Positions 41,669 through 52,639 of a DNA stretch of 64,000 nucleotides are shown here, piece after piece. A program made the translations under genes and the position numbers. Under the pieces are notes generated by a model. That model was not told where the DNA came from and ran no database searches. It worked only from the letters and a program-made list of their open reading frames with translations. This DNA is from Piezodorus guildinii (taxonomy: Eukaryota > Arthropoda > Insecta > Hemiptera > Pentatomidae): NCBI GenBank assembly GCA_023052935.1, contig CM041294.1, positions 96,789,616 to 96,853,615 of the forward strand, given 5' to 3'. Every line of letters begins with the position of its first letter. Positions within the stretch are counted from its first letter, which is position 1.

Positions 41669-42579
41669 AATCCTGTGCAACTCTATATTACTACATTCCT
41701 ATTGGGTTTGGCTATTATTTTCTCTATTCTTAATTATTCTAAACTATTTCGAACATTTTAAGTTCCTCGCTACCAAGGTTGGGCAACTTGGCAAACTTAC
41801 AGAGAAAACAAACAAAAATCAAAGAAGAAATTCAAGATATTGAAATTATATGAATGTTGTGTATATTTTATGATAATTGTATGCTATATCAATAATTATT
41901 CCTTCCTCTTGAAGTTGAGATTGCTATTTGAGAGATGAATTTATCGACTGTAACATTGAAATAGCTGTTTGCAAAAAGCGTAGGCTAGGTGTCCTTGGAA
42001 TTTAATTATATTTATTATTATAAATTTAATACATCAAATTAAATATACACAGAGATATATATAATTAAGTGTGCTCTGTTAAAATAAATAATCCTTTTGG
42101 ATTTGGATGAAGTTATTTCAAAATGCAACGTATTAAAATTTGAAATGGAGTCCTAAAATTTTCTTGTGTTCAAAATGATTGAAAAACGTTTGAAAAATCA
42201 CGTAAGCGTAAAAAAAAAAAAAAAAAAGTAATGAGATAAATGATTTATTTTTTATAAAAGAAGGTATTTTCGATTACCTCAGAATGCAGGGTCGTATGAA
42301 ATCAAGGAAAGGAAAAAAGCCATATTTTTAGACAAATCTTCTCGTACTATAAAAATTGTAATAAGGAGTCCGTGTATTTAGGTAATAATGCATGCATGTA
42401 TATTATAGGTTAAAAATTAAAATTCAAAAACACTTCATTATTATTTTTATATATTAACTAATGACATTAAAACACATAATACTACTATAACATTTTTAAA
42501 AAGTGTAAAGATACATTACACACTTACATAAACGGGAAGAAAAAAAACAATTATAGGTCCCGTGATATATAACCTTTCT

Positions 42580-42580
<1 letters not shown>
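41669..42580. other. AT-rich spacer, 0.9 kb
   Basis: No gene or repeat recognised. A poly-A run of 17 lies near 42211. The minus ORF at 42837-42496 is created by the A31 tract and the SINE-2. Confidence 0.4.
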
Positions 42581-42613
<33 letters not shown>

Positions 42614-42860
42614 ACCACTACAACCCATGAAAGTTTTGGCTCATACATGTAGAGATTCGTACTATTTCTAGGCCAACGGCCGTGCAATGAGGTGATTCGA
42701 CCGAGACCACGCACAGCCGCCAGGTTTTTTCCCTTTTTTGGGTACCCACTTGATTGAGGCTGGGTGTGTCCCAGGGGGTCTCCATACCCTATGATCGCCT
42801 CCCGGCCGAAATAACATAATACATAATATTCCGTCACAGCCGGGATTCGAACCCAGGAAT
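42581..42860 (-). mobile_element. SINE-2 with 31-base T tail
   Basis: Minus strand begins at the B box (CTGGGTTCGAATCCCGG), runs through GGGAGGCGATCATAGGGT, GACCCCCTGGGACACACCC, AAGTGGGTACCC and ATTGCACGGCCGTTGGCC, and ends ATGGGTTGTAGTGGTAG plus 31 T (A on the plus strand, 42581-42611). The A box is missing. Confidence 0.9.
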
Positions 42861-43159
42861 AAAATCCTCCAAAGTTTCCGAATCGAGTCCCAGCGTTGAA
42901 TTTACAGCATCCTAGTTGAGTCCCGCCTGGTACCTGAAAAAGATGTTAGGTATTTGGTACGGCTTATCAGCATACTCAGGTTCAGAAGACAAATGACAAC
43001 TTGAATGGTTCGGAGACATGTGAAAATTATTAAAAATGCCTAAGAGATAGGGCGGAGCTCGATTCGGAAACTTTAGAGGGATGTAAAATATCACTTGACC
43101 TAATTCGGATATTGTACATCTTGAGGGAGAGTCCGCATTAGGCATAGATCACACTCAGT
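42861..43159 (+). other. possible LINE remnant with 24-bp inverted repeat
   Basis: TCCAAAGTTTCCGAATCGAG at 42869 recurs inverted at 43056-43080 (CTCGATTCGGAAACTTTAGA). The plus strand around 42990 reads RQLEWFGDM, like the LxWFGHVxRM segment near the C-terminus of several LINE polyproteins. Decayed and unclassified. Confidence 0.3.
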
Positions 43160-43350
43160 GGCTATATTTTTTTTCTCCAATCTTTGAATATCCGCTTTAA
43201 AGAAGTCAGGTGTGCCCCAGCAGGGTCTCCATACCCCAGGATCGATCCACAGCTGAAATAACAGAATAATAATTCTGCCTCAGCCGGGATTCGAACCCGG
43301 GACCCAGAGAATAGTAGACTAGTGCTCTACCCACTTGACCACGCCGCTCC
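43160..43350 (-). mobile_element. SINE-2 with complete head
   Basis: Minus strand starts GGGAGCGGCGTGGTCAAGTG, with GGTAGAGCACTAG (A box) and CCCGGGTTCGAATCCCGG (perfect T-arm stem with the B box). The body with GGATCGATCCTGGGG and the TTTAAAGCGGATATTC variant follows, cut off before the tail. It is not a tRNA gene, because the first seven bases do not pair with the seven after the T arm (CTGAGGC). Confidence 0.93.
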
Positions 43351-45215
43351 CAGCTAACTCAGCTGATCATCTTCTTGCACAACCGTCGACCTGTATACAC
43401 TAATCCCTCCTCCCCTGACCCTAGACTCCCAGTAGACCCGGCGCCTAGATAATTACCTCCCCGCTAGGTAGCAATCAGACTATTCCCACACAAGTTTTCC
43501 CTTGAACCCTCACCAATTGTGTTCATCCGCAGGTATCTGAAATCCTCTGCAAATGTTACTCATTTGATTTGAACTAAATAACGATAAATTAATAATATTT
43601 TCTATTAAACTGAGCGTAATTATATTCTCCTTCACCATGCAAGCCAATGACCCTTATCGATTAAATTGAATAATTAATTTAGTTCGTATGAGCCGAAAAT
43701 AGTTCGGTTTTACAAAAGGTATTTATTTCAGATGTGACTAATTGGAAATATAATCCAGCCAGTGGGCCGGAAAGCAATCAGGATTCCTAATAGCCTTCTG
43801 TGCCATCATCATCATCATCATCGTGGCGTTGTCAAGCAGAAATGGTGACTGCATCGTTCGGGATTGGTCACTGTTGTTTTATTTAATCGATTAAATAAAG
43901 TAAACATGATTTTAGTAGCTTCATTGGATAATTACTTTCATTGTGAATAGATTTACTAATATTACTTCCAACTCTAACTTACTTATATTTAATTACTGTT
44001 AAATTCATATTTATGTTTGTGTTTAAGGGTTCTAAAATTAATTTAAATAAGTATAACACATTACTGTTATGCTGAAGTTTCTATAACTTATTTTTCTCAT
44101 ATTATTTATAATATACAACATTATTTTTACCACTCCGCTGTAGACATTTTTCGATCCTTACTATCAGAACGTCTCATCGAATATCGAGTTCCATTGAAAA
44201 TTCACGAACTGAGTGCTGCTCGATATAAACTGGATCGATACACATTCATAATAAATAATATCTAAAATTTTCTTTCCGAAATTATAGTCTCAAAAATGGC
44301 TGAGGTGTTATAGAGCAAGCTATATGCTATACATAATTTTTGGCAAACTATTGCTTTCTAGGATTTTGTAGAATGATTTATTTACAAATGGCTCCCTTTA
44401 AATAGAAAATTATTTTTCCAAAATACGTAAAAAATATTTTGATGGCAATAAATGCAATGAAAACATACTCTACTGAACAAATCATAGGACGACTTTATTT
44501 GAAAGGTGTATGGCGTTGTTATATTCTGGCGACTAAGTCTGCTATGGCTGCAATACTATTTTTCCATAACTTGTAATTGCATTAGGCAGTATGAATAAAG
44601 TAATCACACCACTATTTGCTAATTGAAAATACATTGTGACGTTAGAGGGAACAGAAATAGCCCGGGCGAAGTCTAGCTGGCGGGCGATATCGAAAGAATT
44701 CTACTGCAGGCTCTGCCAAAATAAGAATTCTGCAATCCTTCAGCGATGCACTTTTCGTAGAGAATTTAGAATGTGAGCTGGGGTCTGTATAACGTATAGG
44801 GAGAATATATAGAATACAACGCATTGTCTCCGCAGAGTCTATAAAGTATTGTAGCATTTTATGGAGGAGAGATAATAGCATTCTTACTAAGGATGACTAC
44901 GCCCTAAATTAAACATTACTTTTTCCATCCCTTCATATAATTAAATACCTGTAAATTTTTAATCATATATTGCCAATTTAAAATTGCTTAGCATGCACCT
45001 AACGTATAGAATATACTAAAACGTGGCCTTTAACTTTAAAGTAAAAACGGATTACGTTTTCGGAAATAAAATTTCGCGTAAAATTTTAGTCCGGTAAGAG
45101 ACGAGAAAATTGGAGAATTTAGAAGATCAAACAACGCCGAATTACGGAGTCATAATATTAAAAGGAACAGCATTATGGCTGTGAATAGCGAATGCCTAAA
45201 ATGTTATTAACAAAC
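43351..45215. other. unassigned 1.85 kb
   Basis: GC-richer stretches at 43370-43520 and 44640-44720 and a short (ATC)n tract near 43806-43824. No coding region identified. A minus ORF at 44881-44642 (79 aa) has no domain. Confidence 0.35.
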
Positions 45216-45519
45216 TAACCAATAAACCTGTAGCATGTTGGTTAGCTCCTCCTATGCCAAAGGTCCCAGGTTCAAACCCGCAGGTGGCCCTAGGATTTTT
45301 TAATGGGAGTAAAAAGTCTTCAGTTATGCCGTCCTTCGGAAGAGACGTAAAAAGGCGGTCCCGAGCATGTGCGATGTCTTAGGTATTCGTTAAAGATCCC
45401 TATCCTAATTAAAGCTGAATAGGCAAAATGAAGGGCTCCCGCTGTAGCATCTTCCGATTAGCCACAGTAGCATAAAGGGACGTAAAATAAATAAATAAAC
45501 AAACAAACCGTAACCAATA
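45216..45519 (+). mobile_element. SINE-1, full-length with 9-bp TSD
   Basis: Element 45225-45510 between TAACCAATA at 45216-45224 and 45511-45519. Head boxes: TAGCATGTTGGTTAGC (A) and CAGGTTCAAACCC (B). Tail GGACGTAAAATAAATAAATA. Confidence 0.95.
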
Positions 45520-45554
45520 GTAAAGTAAAAGTTAGACGTAGGTGGAAGCATTGA

Positions 45555-45830
45555 GTTTGTTTCTTTATTTAACGTCACTTTATGCCACTGTGGCTAATCG
45601 AACGATTCTACAGTGGGATTCCTAAATTTTGCCTATCTAGGTTTAATTAGGATAGGAATCTTCAAGGCCCTGACATCACACAGGCTAGAGACCACATTTT
45701 TACGTCCCCTCCGAAGGGCAGCATAACCAACGATATTTTACTCAAATTAAACAATCCTAGAGCCACCTCCAGGTCTGAATTTGGGCATAGAAGACTGTTA
45801 TGCTAGCCACTATGCTTTAGGGGACCGCAT
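45555..45830 (-). mobile_element. SINE-1, full-length, inverted to its neighbour
   Basis: Minus-strand head at 45830 (TAGCATAGTGGCTAGCATAA; the B box is damaged to CAAATTCAGACCTGG), full body, tail near 45555 (GACGTTAAATAAAGAAAC). The two SINE-1 copies face tail to tail with only 36 bp between TSD and tail. Confidence 0.92.
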
Positions 45831-46270
45831 ATAGAGTTGGTAAAAGGTAAAAAAATTAATTGATATTACAGGGAAACATGTGGAGATAATTATCTAACAA
45901 CAAAAATTATTATCTAAAACAATTACTTATCCTCGAAAACTTCTTTCATCCCATATATCTTCTGACAGGTAGGACCTAGCGACAAGTTTCATATTACAAA
46001 AAATATTATTTTTTGATTTTCTGATCTGAAAACTGTCATATGCTCATAACAACATTCACAGTGCTAGAGCGTGTCAAAACGTCACATTTTTTAAGGCGAA
46101 AAAACGTTACACAAAAATAAGTAAAGGTCCCCAACCAAAAGACATGTACATGTCAATACAAAAATCTAAAGAAACTAGGTATCTAAGGTGGGTGCAAACC
46201 TGGTTGTTGCAGCAAGAAATAAGAAGGCATAGAGGGTTGACGATTTTCAAAACATAGGTTTTTCAAAACG
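45831..46270. other. unassigned spacer
   Basis: No gene or named repeat recognised. Confidence 0.4.
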
Positions 46271-46274
46271 AGTT

Positions 46275-46560
46275 ATGAAGTGTCACTGTTGCCATTGCTA
46301 CTCTGCCGCTAGATAAGTTAAGCCGCTACCCCTACACTCGTTGCGAATCGCAAGTGTTACTGTTGCTGTTGCAGCTTTAGGTAAGCGCTACCCTCTACAC
46401 TCGTTGCGAATCGCAAGTGTTACTGTTGCTGTTGCAGCTTTAGGTAAGCCGCTACCCTCTACACTCGTTGCGAATCGCTATCCATGTCTCCGCTAGGTGA
46501 GCGTATACAAGTATCACTGTTGCTGTTGCCACTTTGCTGCGAATCGCTTCCGGTATAAGA
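46275..46560. repeat. minisatellite, about 67-bp unit
   Basis: Units start at about 46275, 46348, 46414 and 46508. Each has AAGTGTTACTGTTGCTGTTG, CAGCTTTAGGTAAGCCGCTA and CACTCGTTGCGAATCGC. Units 2 and 3 are nearly identical; units 1 and 4 are diverged. The composition is GC-richer than the region. Unit length is not a multiple of three in each case, so a coding repeat is unlikely. Confidence 0.9.
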
Positions 46561-46753
46561 GCTAAGCGTGTGAGAGGGCGGCGATTTGTTTGTTGTTTGC
46601 GTGGGAAGTGGTTCCATTGTTGCCCCCGCCAGGTGTTGCGATATCCTCACCTTTTTGCTTACCTGACGATATTTCTCTCGAATTGAGGGCAGTTATTTGA
46701 CTGATTTGGAATCGTCCGTACCTGTAGGCACTCTTCACTCCCAAAGGTACCAC
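46459..46753 (-). other. GC-richer overlapping minus ORFs, unassigned
   Basis: Two minus frames (46753-46562 and 46650-46459, 63 aa each) overlap in different frames. The longer-looking text (EISSGKQKGEDIATPGGGNN) and (PSHTLSSYTGSDSQQSGNSN) is low in complexity. A CAGGTAAGC at about 46665 on the minus strand is a good splice-donor match. It could be a relic exon or part of the minisatellite locus. Not recognised. Confidence 0.25.
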
Positions 46754-46934
46754 CCACTACTGCTCATACCGTACCATACCTAGATAAATCGTGCAAGTTT
46801 CTACCTTAAAGTACATCTCTCAGTGATGCTGTGAAGATGATGTGTTTCTGAGCTGAAGGCGATATGATCCTAGTGTTGTTATTTGTGGTTCTCATGGTTC
46901 TGTTTCATATTATCATAGATCCTAGATATCTCAA

Positions 46935-47156
46935 ACTAAAAAACGCTGAAAATTATTAAACAATTGTTAATTATTCCAAATAACAATGTTAGTGTATAAC
47001 TGCATATATAGTGGTTTATAGTCAATTAACTAATATGATAGCAATTTAAAGGAATATGGAACATCGCCGCTCCTAATTTCAAAACGTTATAACTCAGCTA
47101 GTTCTGAACCACTTTTAAAGATTCGTTTTACATTTTGTAAAAATATATAGATCAAA

Positions 47157-47211
<55 letters not shown>

Positions 47212-47645
47212 GATTCTAAAACTTTATACATATATTCTCTAGCAAATAAATATTTCTCTAGAAAGTTGAGTTATTGGCGTAAAAAACATTTTTTTTTTCT
47301 CTATTTTCAAAAATAACTTAGTTATGGGCGTATTTATGGGTAAAATTTCAAATTATTCGCTGTTTTTTGGTTGAAAAGCACTAATAATTTTTTCTTCAAA
47401 AATAACTGAGTTGTTGAATTAAATAACTTTTAATCGGCCGCCATTTTAAAAATGACCAGCTGATATCAACGTCTAGGTGTTAGGATCATCGTTCCACGCC
47501 TTAGTATTTTTGTAGCGAATATCAAAACAATTGGTCCAGTAGTTTTGGATAAATGCCGCAGATGGCAGACGAACGGATTTTTTTAATTGGTAATTCGGGT
47601 TCTACGTATCTTGAAACGTAAGCCCTCAAATAAATTTTGTGAGGG
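46935..47645 (+). repeat. repeat X, longest copy, with T49 tract
   Basis: Contains proximal and distal X halves: CAATTAACTAATATGATA, CTAGTTCTGAACCACTTT, a pure T tract of 49 bases (47159-47207), AATAACTTAGTTATGGGCG, GCCGCCATTTTAAAAATGAC, GCTGATATCAACGTCTAGG and GCAGATGGCAGACGAACGG. Non-coding. At its right edge (47646-47690) a degraded H-like CGACTTTCGATTACCTCC follows. Confidence 0.8.
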
Positions 47646-47699
47646 GCGGGGTAATTCGACTTTCGATTACCTCCATTGTAAAATAAAGTTAAGAGCTTG

Positions 47700-47957
47700 T
47701 TTTTTGTTTTTATTTATTTAACGCCACTTTATGCTACTAATCAGTAATGCTAATAATGGCTAATCGGAGGATGCTACAGTGGGAGTCATAAATAACATCG
47801 CACAGGCTTGGGACCACCATTTTACGTTCCCTCCGAGGATGGCATAATTAAGGATTTTTCACTCTCATTAAAAAATACTAGGACCACCTGCGGGTTTGAA
47901 CCCGGGACCTTGTGCATAGGAGGCTGTTATGCTAACCACCATGCTACAGGTAACCCC
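47700..47957 (-). mobile_element. SINE-1, full-length with internal deletion
   Basis: Minus-strand head: TAGCATGGTGGTTAGCATAA and CCCGGGTTCAAACCCG (strong B box). The GATCCCTATCCTAATTAAAC block is deleted, and a short duplication of GCTAATC words is present near the tail. No TSD found. Confidence 0.9.
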
Positions 47958-48030
47958 GAATTCGAAAAGTTTCAGGATCGCAATATTTTTCTTTACTATA
48001 TATTTCGTATATTAATTAGTGGAAGTAAAA
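47958..48030 (+). mobile_element. H family 3' end remnant
   Basis: GAATTCGAAAAGTTTCAGGA, TCGCAATATTTTTCTTTACT and a degraded GTGGAAGTAAAAATAT end directly follow the SINE-1 head. Confidence 0.75.
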
Positions 48031-48448
48031 ATATATATGTAAAATTCTATAACTATTTTATTCATTGTTCATTTTAAATGAAAATTATCAAACGTCACTC
48101 ATGTGTAATTTCAATTTTTAGCATTCTGACACTATTATTCATAGCAAAGGCTATGTTAATATTATTTTGTTTCATGTCGTATGAAAGAAGATATCGTACC
48201 GAAAATTGCTTCTTATTTCTTACTCAAAATTGTTCCTTCTTTCTTCTGAAGATTCCTCTTCTTCCTCTCCGATAATAATCGAAACGGTAATGATGAATAA
48301 TTGATATAAGTTTAAATATATTCATGTAGAAGAGAGTTTTCTAATTTGAAGATAATAATTACTAGGTTAATATTTAATTTCAACGCAAAGCATAGTAAAA
48401 CATCTTCTTCCATAACGTTAAAAAAAATTCAGGACGTTAACTAAAAAA
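48031..48448. other. unassigned spacer
   Basis: A plus ORF of 65 codons (48078-48275) has no domain. Similar AT-rich sequence (CAAAGCATAGTAAAACATC) also precedes H copies at 34990 and 53690. Confidence 0.4.
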
Positions 48449-49627
48449 ATCTGGTAGCGCAACACACAAATTTCACTTACCTCTGTTGTTATAATCTATT
48501 TAAGAATTTTTCAAAACATTTACAGAGAATAAATTGTTAAGGAATAATTTAAATTAAGCTTTAATAGAAACATGAGTTTTATTAAATTTTTATTGTATTA
48601 TAATCCACGACAATTAGTTAGTTTTATCGGCTTTTCATTACTTTCCGTTAAATTTTAAAATTATGTGTATACCATTATATTTTTTTAAATCTTTAGCTTT
48701 CCAACGGTATATCATAGATATGTATAACTGTTCTTATGGTCAAAAACAAAAAATTACATTAAAAAAATATTTTTTCCGTTTTCTCCTTTATACACGTATA
48801 TTCCATATATAGGTGAGTGAAAATGAGTGAAACTAATAAAGAATTAATTAAATTGAATTTCTATAGAAACATGTGTTTTATTAAAAAATCTATTATATTA
48901 TTTATTATCTGAAATAATAATCAGTGGTTTTTCTTTACGCATTATTAACTTTTACAAGCTTGTGTATAAGATAATATTTTTCCTAAAGCTTTCCAACGGT
49001 ATATTACACATCTATATTACTGTTCTTATGTTCAAAAACGATAAATTGAATAAAATAAAATTCATTCTACTTATATATTACTGGTTTTTTATCAATGATA
49101 ACAAGATTATATGGTTATCGTTAATAACAAGATTAGATTGTTATTTTTTTAGTATCTACAAAATTAAAGGTACTTTAAAGGAAGATAATTTAAAATATGG
49201 ACATTAAAGTCCTGTCAGACTATTTCAATCGAAAGGAAACCTACATCATATTTAAGCCTATCACATTTTACATCGATATATAGAGTTTTATCAACATCGT
49301 TATAGTCGTTTTTGAGAAAATCGTAAAAAGGTGCAAACTACATGGTATCAAGTACATCTTCCCGGCAGCTGATTTGATGAAAACGTTCCTGTAACATCGT
49401 GGGCGTATAGTTGCCTTAAATATGAAATTTCAGTTTCACAGGACTTTTCGTTTTCGCTCGGGAGTTACCACACACACAGACACACATACACCAGACCATA
49501 TTAAGGGACTTGGTTATTTGGACTCAGGGGACCCTAAAACGTGTATTTCCGTTGAAAACTGGAATTTGAAAATTTTCACGATCGCAATGCTTTCCCTTAA
49601 TATATCTCATAAATAAGTAAGTTAAAG
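48449..49627 (+). mobile_element. two H family copies in tandem
   Basis: Copy 1 (48449-48815) starts CTGGTAGCGCAACACACAAA and jumps from the TTTTCTCCTTTA block directly to an end-like TATATAGGTGAGTGAAAAT. Copy 2 starts inside the second block (AGTGAAACTAATAAAGAATT) and runs to AGTAAGTTAAAGTAAAAAT at 49627. They are in the same orientation and fused without spacer. Confidence 0.85.
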
Positions 49628-49831
49628 TAAAAATAAACAAGCAAATTGTTTCAAAAACCTAAATATTTTTAAGAATCATGTCTTTCTGAAATATAATTTT
49701 TATAAGGTATTATATTAATTACCAAATAATTAAAGACAGTCTAACATCATCGATAATATAAATGAGTGTAGAATATTTAGGAAAATTCAACTCTATGTAA
49801 ATCTATACCTCTTTGTATAGTTTGTTGCTTT
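49628..49831. other. unassigned spacer
   Basis: No gene recognised. Confidence 0.4.
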
Positions 49832-50060
49832 TTTATTAATTTAACATCACTTTATGCTACTTTAGCTAATCTGGCGATGCTACAGTGGGAGTCCTAAATT
49901 TTTCCTATTCAGGTTTAATTAGGATATGGATCTTTAACGAGTACATGACATGGCACTGGCTCGGAACCACCTTTTAACGCCCCCTCCGAAGGACGGCATA
50001 ACGAAGGATTTTATAATGAGAGTGAAATATGCCGGGCCACCTGCGGGTTTGGCATATTTG
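49832..50060 (-). mobile_element. SINE-1, 5'-truncated
   Basis: Minus strand begins just after the B box (CAAACCCGCAGGTGGCC) and continues to the GATGTTAAATTAATAAAA tail. The head is missing. Confidence 0.85.
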
Positions 50061-50224
50061 TATTTTCATATTTTAGTTTTATCCATATCCGCCATCCAAA
50101 GAGCACACAAGGCCTTTAAAAACGAATTTGTAGTTTTGTAGTTCCTAAATTGAACTTATTTTCAAAAGGAACTAAGAACATTTTTGATTTGATCAAATCC
50201 ACACAAATCCATTTCCTTCCAGAA

Positions 50225-50335
50225 ATATGGTTTGTTTGTTATTAATTTAACGTCACTTAATGCTACTGTGACTAATTGGACAATGCTATAGTGAGTCCTA
50301 AAATTTTTAAGATCTTTAACTGATCTTTAAAAATT
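50225..50335 (-). mobile_element. SINE-1 3' end fragment
   Basis: Minus strand: GACTCACTATAGCATTGTCC, AATTAGTCACAGTAGCATTA and GTGACGTTAAATTAATAAC. Only the end is present. Confidence 0.75.
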
Positions 50336-50884
50336 GTATAAGTTTCGAATCGTATCAGCCCCTATCAAGTTTTAAAAAATATGATATTCTTAAATATTAT
50401 ATTTAATAAAAGAGTCAAGAAGAAATAAATGTTAAATAACAAAAGAGAGGATTTAAAGGAGACTCTAAATATGTAGGATAGGATAGTTATGAGCTGAGTC
50501 TGGGATACAATTAATTTACTAACTGCCCACCACATCACATCAAATCTAGATTATTATAGCAGCTTTAGATTATTATACACACACAGACAGTGATTAATAG
50601 CTATGTATTATCTTAATTATATCATTTAGTGCGGTATTAGCTAAATAATATCCTACTTAGTACGAATTTACATCAGTTTTTAAACGTTAATAAATTTATC
50701 ACCACCAAAGGATTTAGGCGTTATCATTTCCAGTAGCCATCACATTCGTAATTTAAGCAAAAAATTTTGTTTTGGACATTCTACAGCAAAAAACTCATTA
50801 ATATGATGTTGTTGATATGATATAATAGTTTTGGTGTTTTTCTTAATATTTCCTTTTATTAGTTTAACTTTTATTGAATTTTAT
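50336..50884. other. unassigned spacer
   Basis: No gene or repeat recognised. Confidence 0.4.
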
Positions 50885-51610
50885 TTTTACTTTCACTTAC
50901 TATATATAGTAAGGGAAAGTATTGCGATCGTGAAAATTTTCGAATTCAAGTTTTCAACGGAAATACACATTTTAGGGTCCCCTGAGTCCTTTATACCATG
51001 CACTTTGCACCTTTTTATGAGTTTTCTCAAAAGCGTTTCTTACGATTTTGATTAAACTCTCCATATCAATGTAAAATGTAATGGGCTTTAATATCATGTA
51101 GGTTTCATTCTGATAAAAATGGTCTGACAGGGCTTAAATGCCGATAATTTAAACATCCTTCCCCTAAAGTACCTTTAATTTTGTTAATTCTATAAAAATA
51201 ACTATATTTTCTTGTTACCACTGATGAAAAACAGGCAAATATATAAATTGAATGAATTCGATACCCAACGAAAGGAGAAAACAGAAACAATATTTTTTTA
51301 ATGCAATTTTTCGTTTTTGAACATAAGAACAGTAATATGCATGTATAATATACCGTTGGTAAGCTAAAGATTTTAGAAAAAATATTATCTCATACATAAG
51401 CTTTTAAAAGTTAATAGAGAGTGATGAAAAGCCGAGATATTTTAGATAATAATATAATAAGTTTTTAATTAAACATATGTTTCTATAGAAATTCCATTTA
51501 ATTAATTCTTAATGGTTTCAATCATTTTTATCTTTTACTAATTTTGAAAATTCTTAATCGTTTCTAAAAATGGAGGTAAGTGAAAGTCGTGTGTTCCCCG
51601 CACCAGATTT
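50885..51610 (-). mobile_element. H family copy with internal deletion
   Basis: Minus strand starts CTGGTGCGGGGAACACACG and CTTTCACTTACCTCC and ends at the TAAGTGAAAGTAAAAAT terminus (50885). Between GGACTCAGGGGACC and the GTGCAAAGTGCATGG block the whole CACACA part is missing. Confidence 0.92.
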
Positions 51611-51611
51611 T

Positions 51612-51916
51612 TTTGGAACATATGAACACTAATATATTTGTATCCAACAGTATAGGAAAGCTAAGAATTTTAGAAAAATATTATCTAATACAAAATCTTG
51701 TAAAAGTTAATAAAAAGTGATGAAAGCCGGTAAAACTAACTGATTGTTTTGGTTAATAATATAATAGATTTTTTAATAAACCACATGTTTCTTTAGAAAA
51801 TCAATCTAATTAATTCTTTAACAATTTATTTTCATCTCTAACTGTAATAAAAAAAATATTAAATTGATTTTAACAACGGAGGTAAGTGAAATTGGTGTGT
51901 TGCGAGCACGAGATTT
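51612..51916 (-). mobile_element. H family 5' part, tandem to the previous copy
   Basis: Minus strand: CTCGTGCTCGCAACACACC, ATTTCACTTACCTCCGTTG, the ACATGTGGTTTATTAA block and CTTAGCTTTCCTATACTG, ending at TTCATATGTTCC. The break joins the T tract at the head of copy 50885-51610 with no other sequence in between. Confidence 0.88.
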
Positions 51917-52635
51917 TTTAAATCAAATTAATGATGATATTAAAAGGCAATATGACCGTTTGTTTTTAAAATATGCTGAAGAGAGGCTACTACCCGGCTT
52001 GTGATTTATCGCTCTCGGAAGATTATGAAGCCACGTGTAGTGTCAGCTATTGCACAACACAGTCGGTTCCTTCGCCATTATTTTGCACTTCTCACCTTTT
52101 TTAGCATCTATGTACTATATCTTTATCTTTGTTTCATCTCTGATACAATTTTTGTTCTCTCTTTGCAGGTAAGTGGGTCCTACCTCTTTGGATGGAAATT
52201 TTTGCTTTGTGACCGTTTATATTAAACAATGAAGGCAGCCAGCCTCTGAGCCAAGATACGTATCTTACATTAAGTGTGAGTAAAAAAAATATCATTACTG
52301 CATGTACTGTATCATTTACTTTGATAGCGGGACGGTCTAGTGCAGTGTTTTCCTTTTAGAGATCCGCACACACTTCTGCAGTCGATGTCATTGGGAATAA
52401 TTTTAAATTATCTTAACCTAAGATATCTGTGAAACCTAGATTTGCAATAATAATCACGCGCTCAGCACAGACAAATTTTACAGTCTAAAAAAAAAAATCG
52501 CTTGTGTTTAAAAAACAACAAATAAACATTTAAAAAAAAAAACAACAAAAAGTATTTTTAAAAAGCTTTGAAATTAATTTTTGTTAAGGTACCAAGAGCA
52601 CATTTCATTCCATTCCAAATTATACTTAAACATTT
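51917..52635. other. unassigned spacer
   Basis: The plus ORF 52001-52225 (74 aa) contains a hydrophobic run and has no recognised family. CTCTCTTTGCAGGTAAGTGGG at about 52157 has both an acceptor-like and a donor-like splice motif back to back but no exon. No repeat recognised. Confidence 0.35.
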
Positions 52636-52639
52636 CCTT

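Noticed and set aside
43270..43350. tRNA gene on the minus strand
   Set aside because: The A and B boxes and the T-arm stem are excellent, but the 5' seven bases do not pair with the seven after the T arm, there is no CCA-adjacent acceptor end, and the sequence runs on into the SINE-2 body. It is a SINE head.
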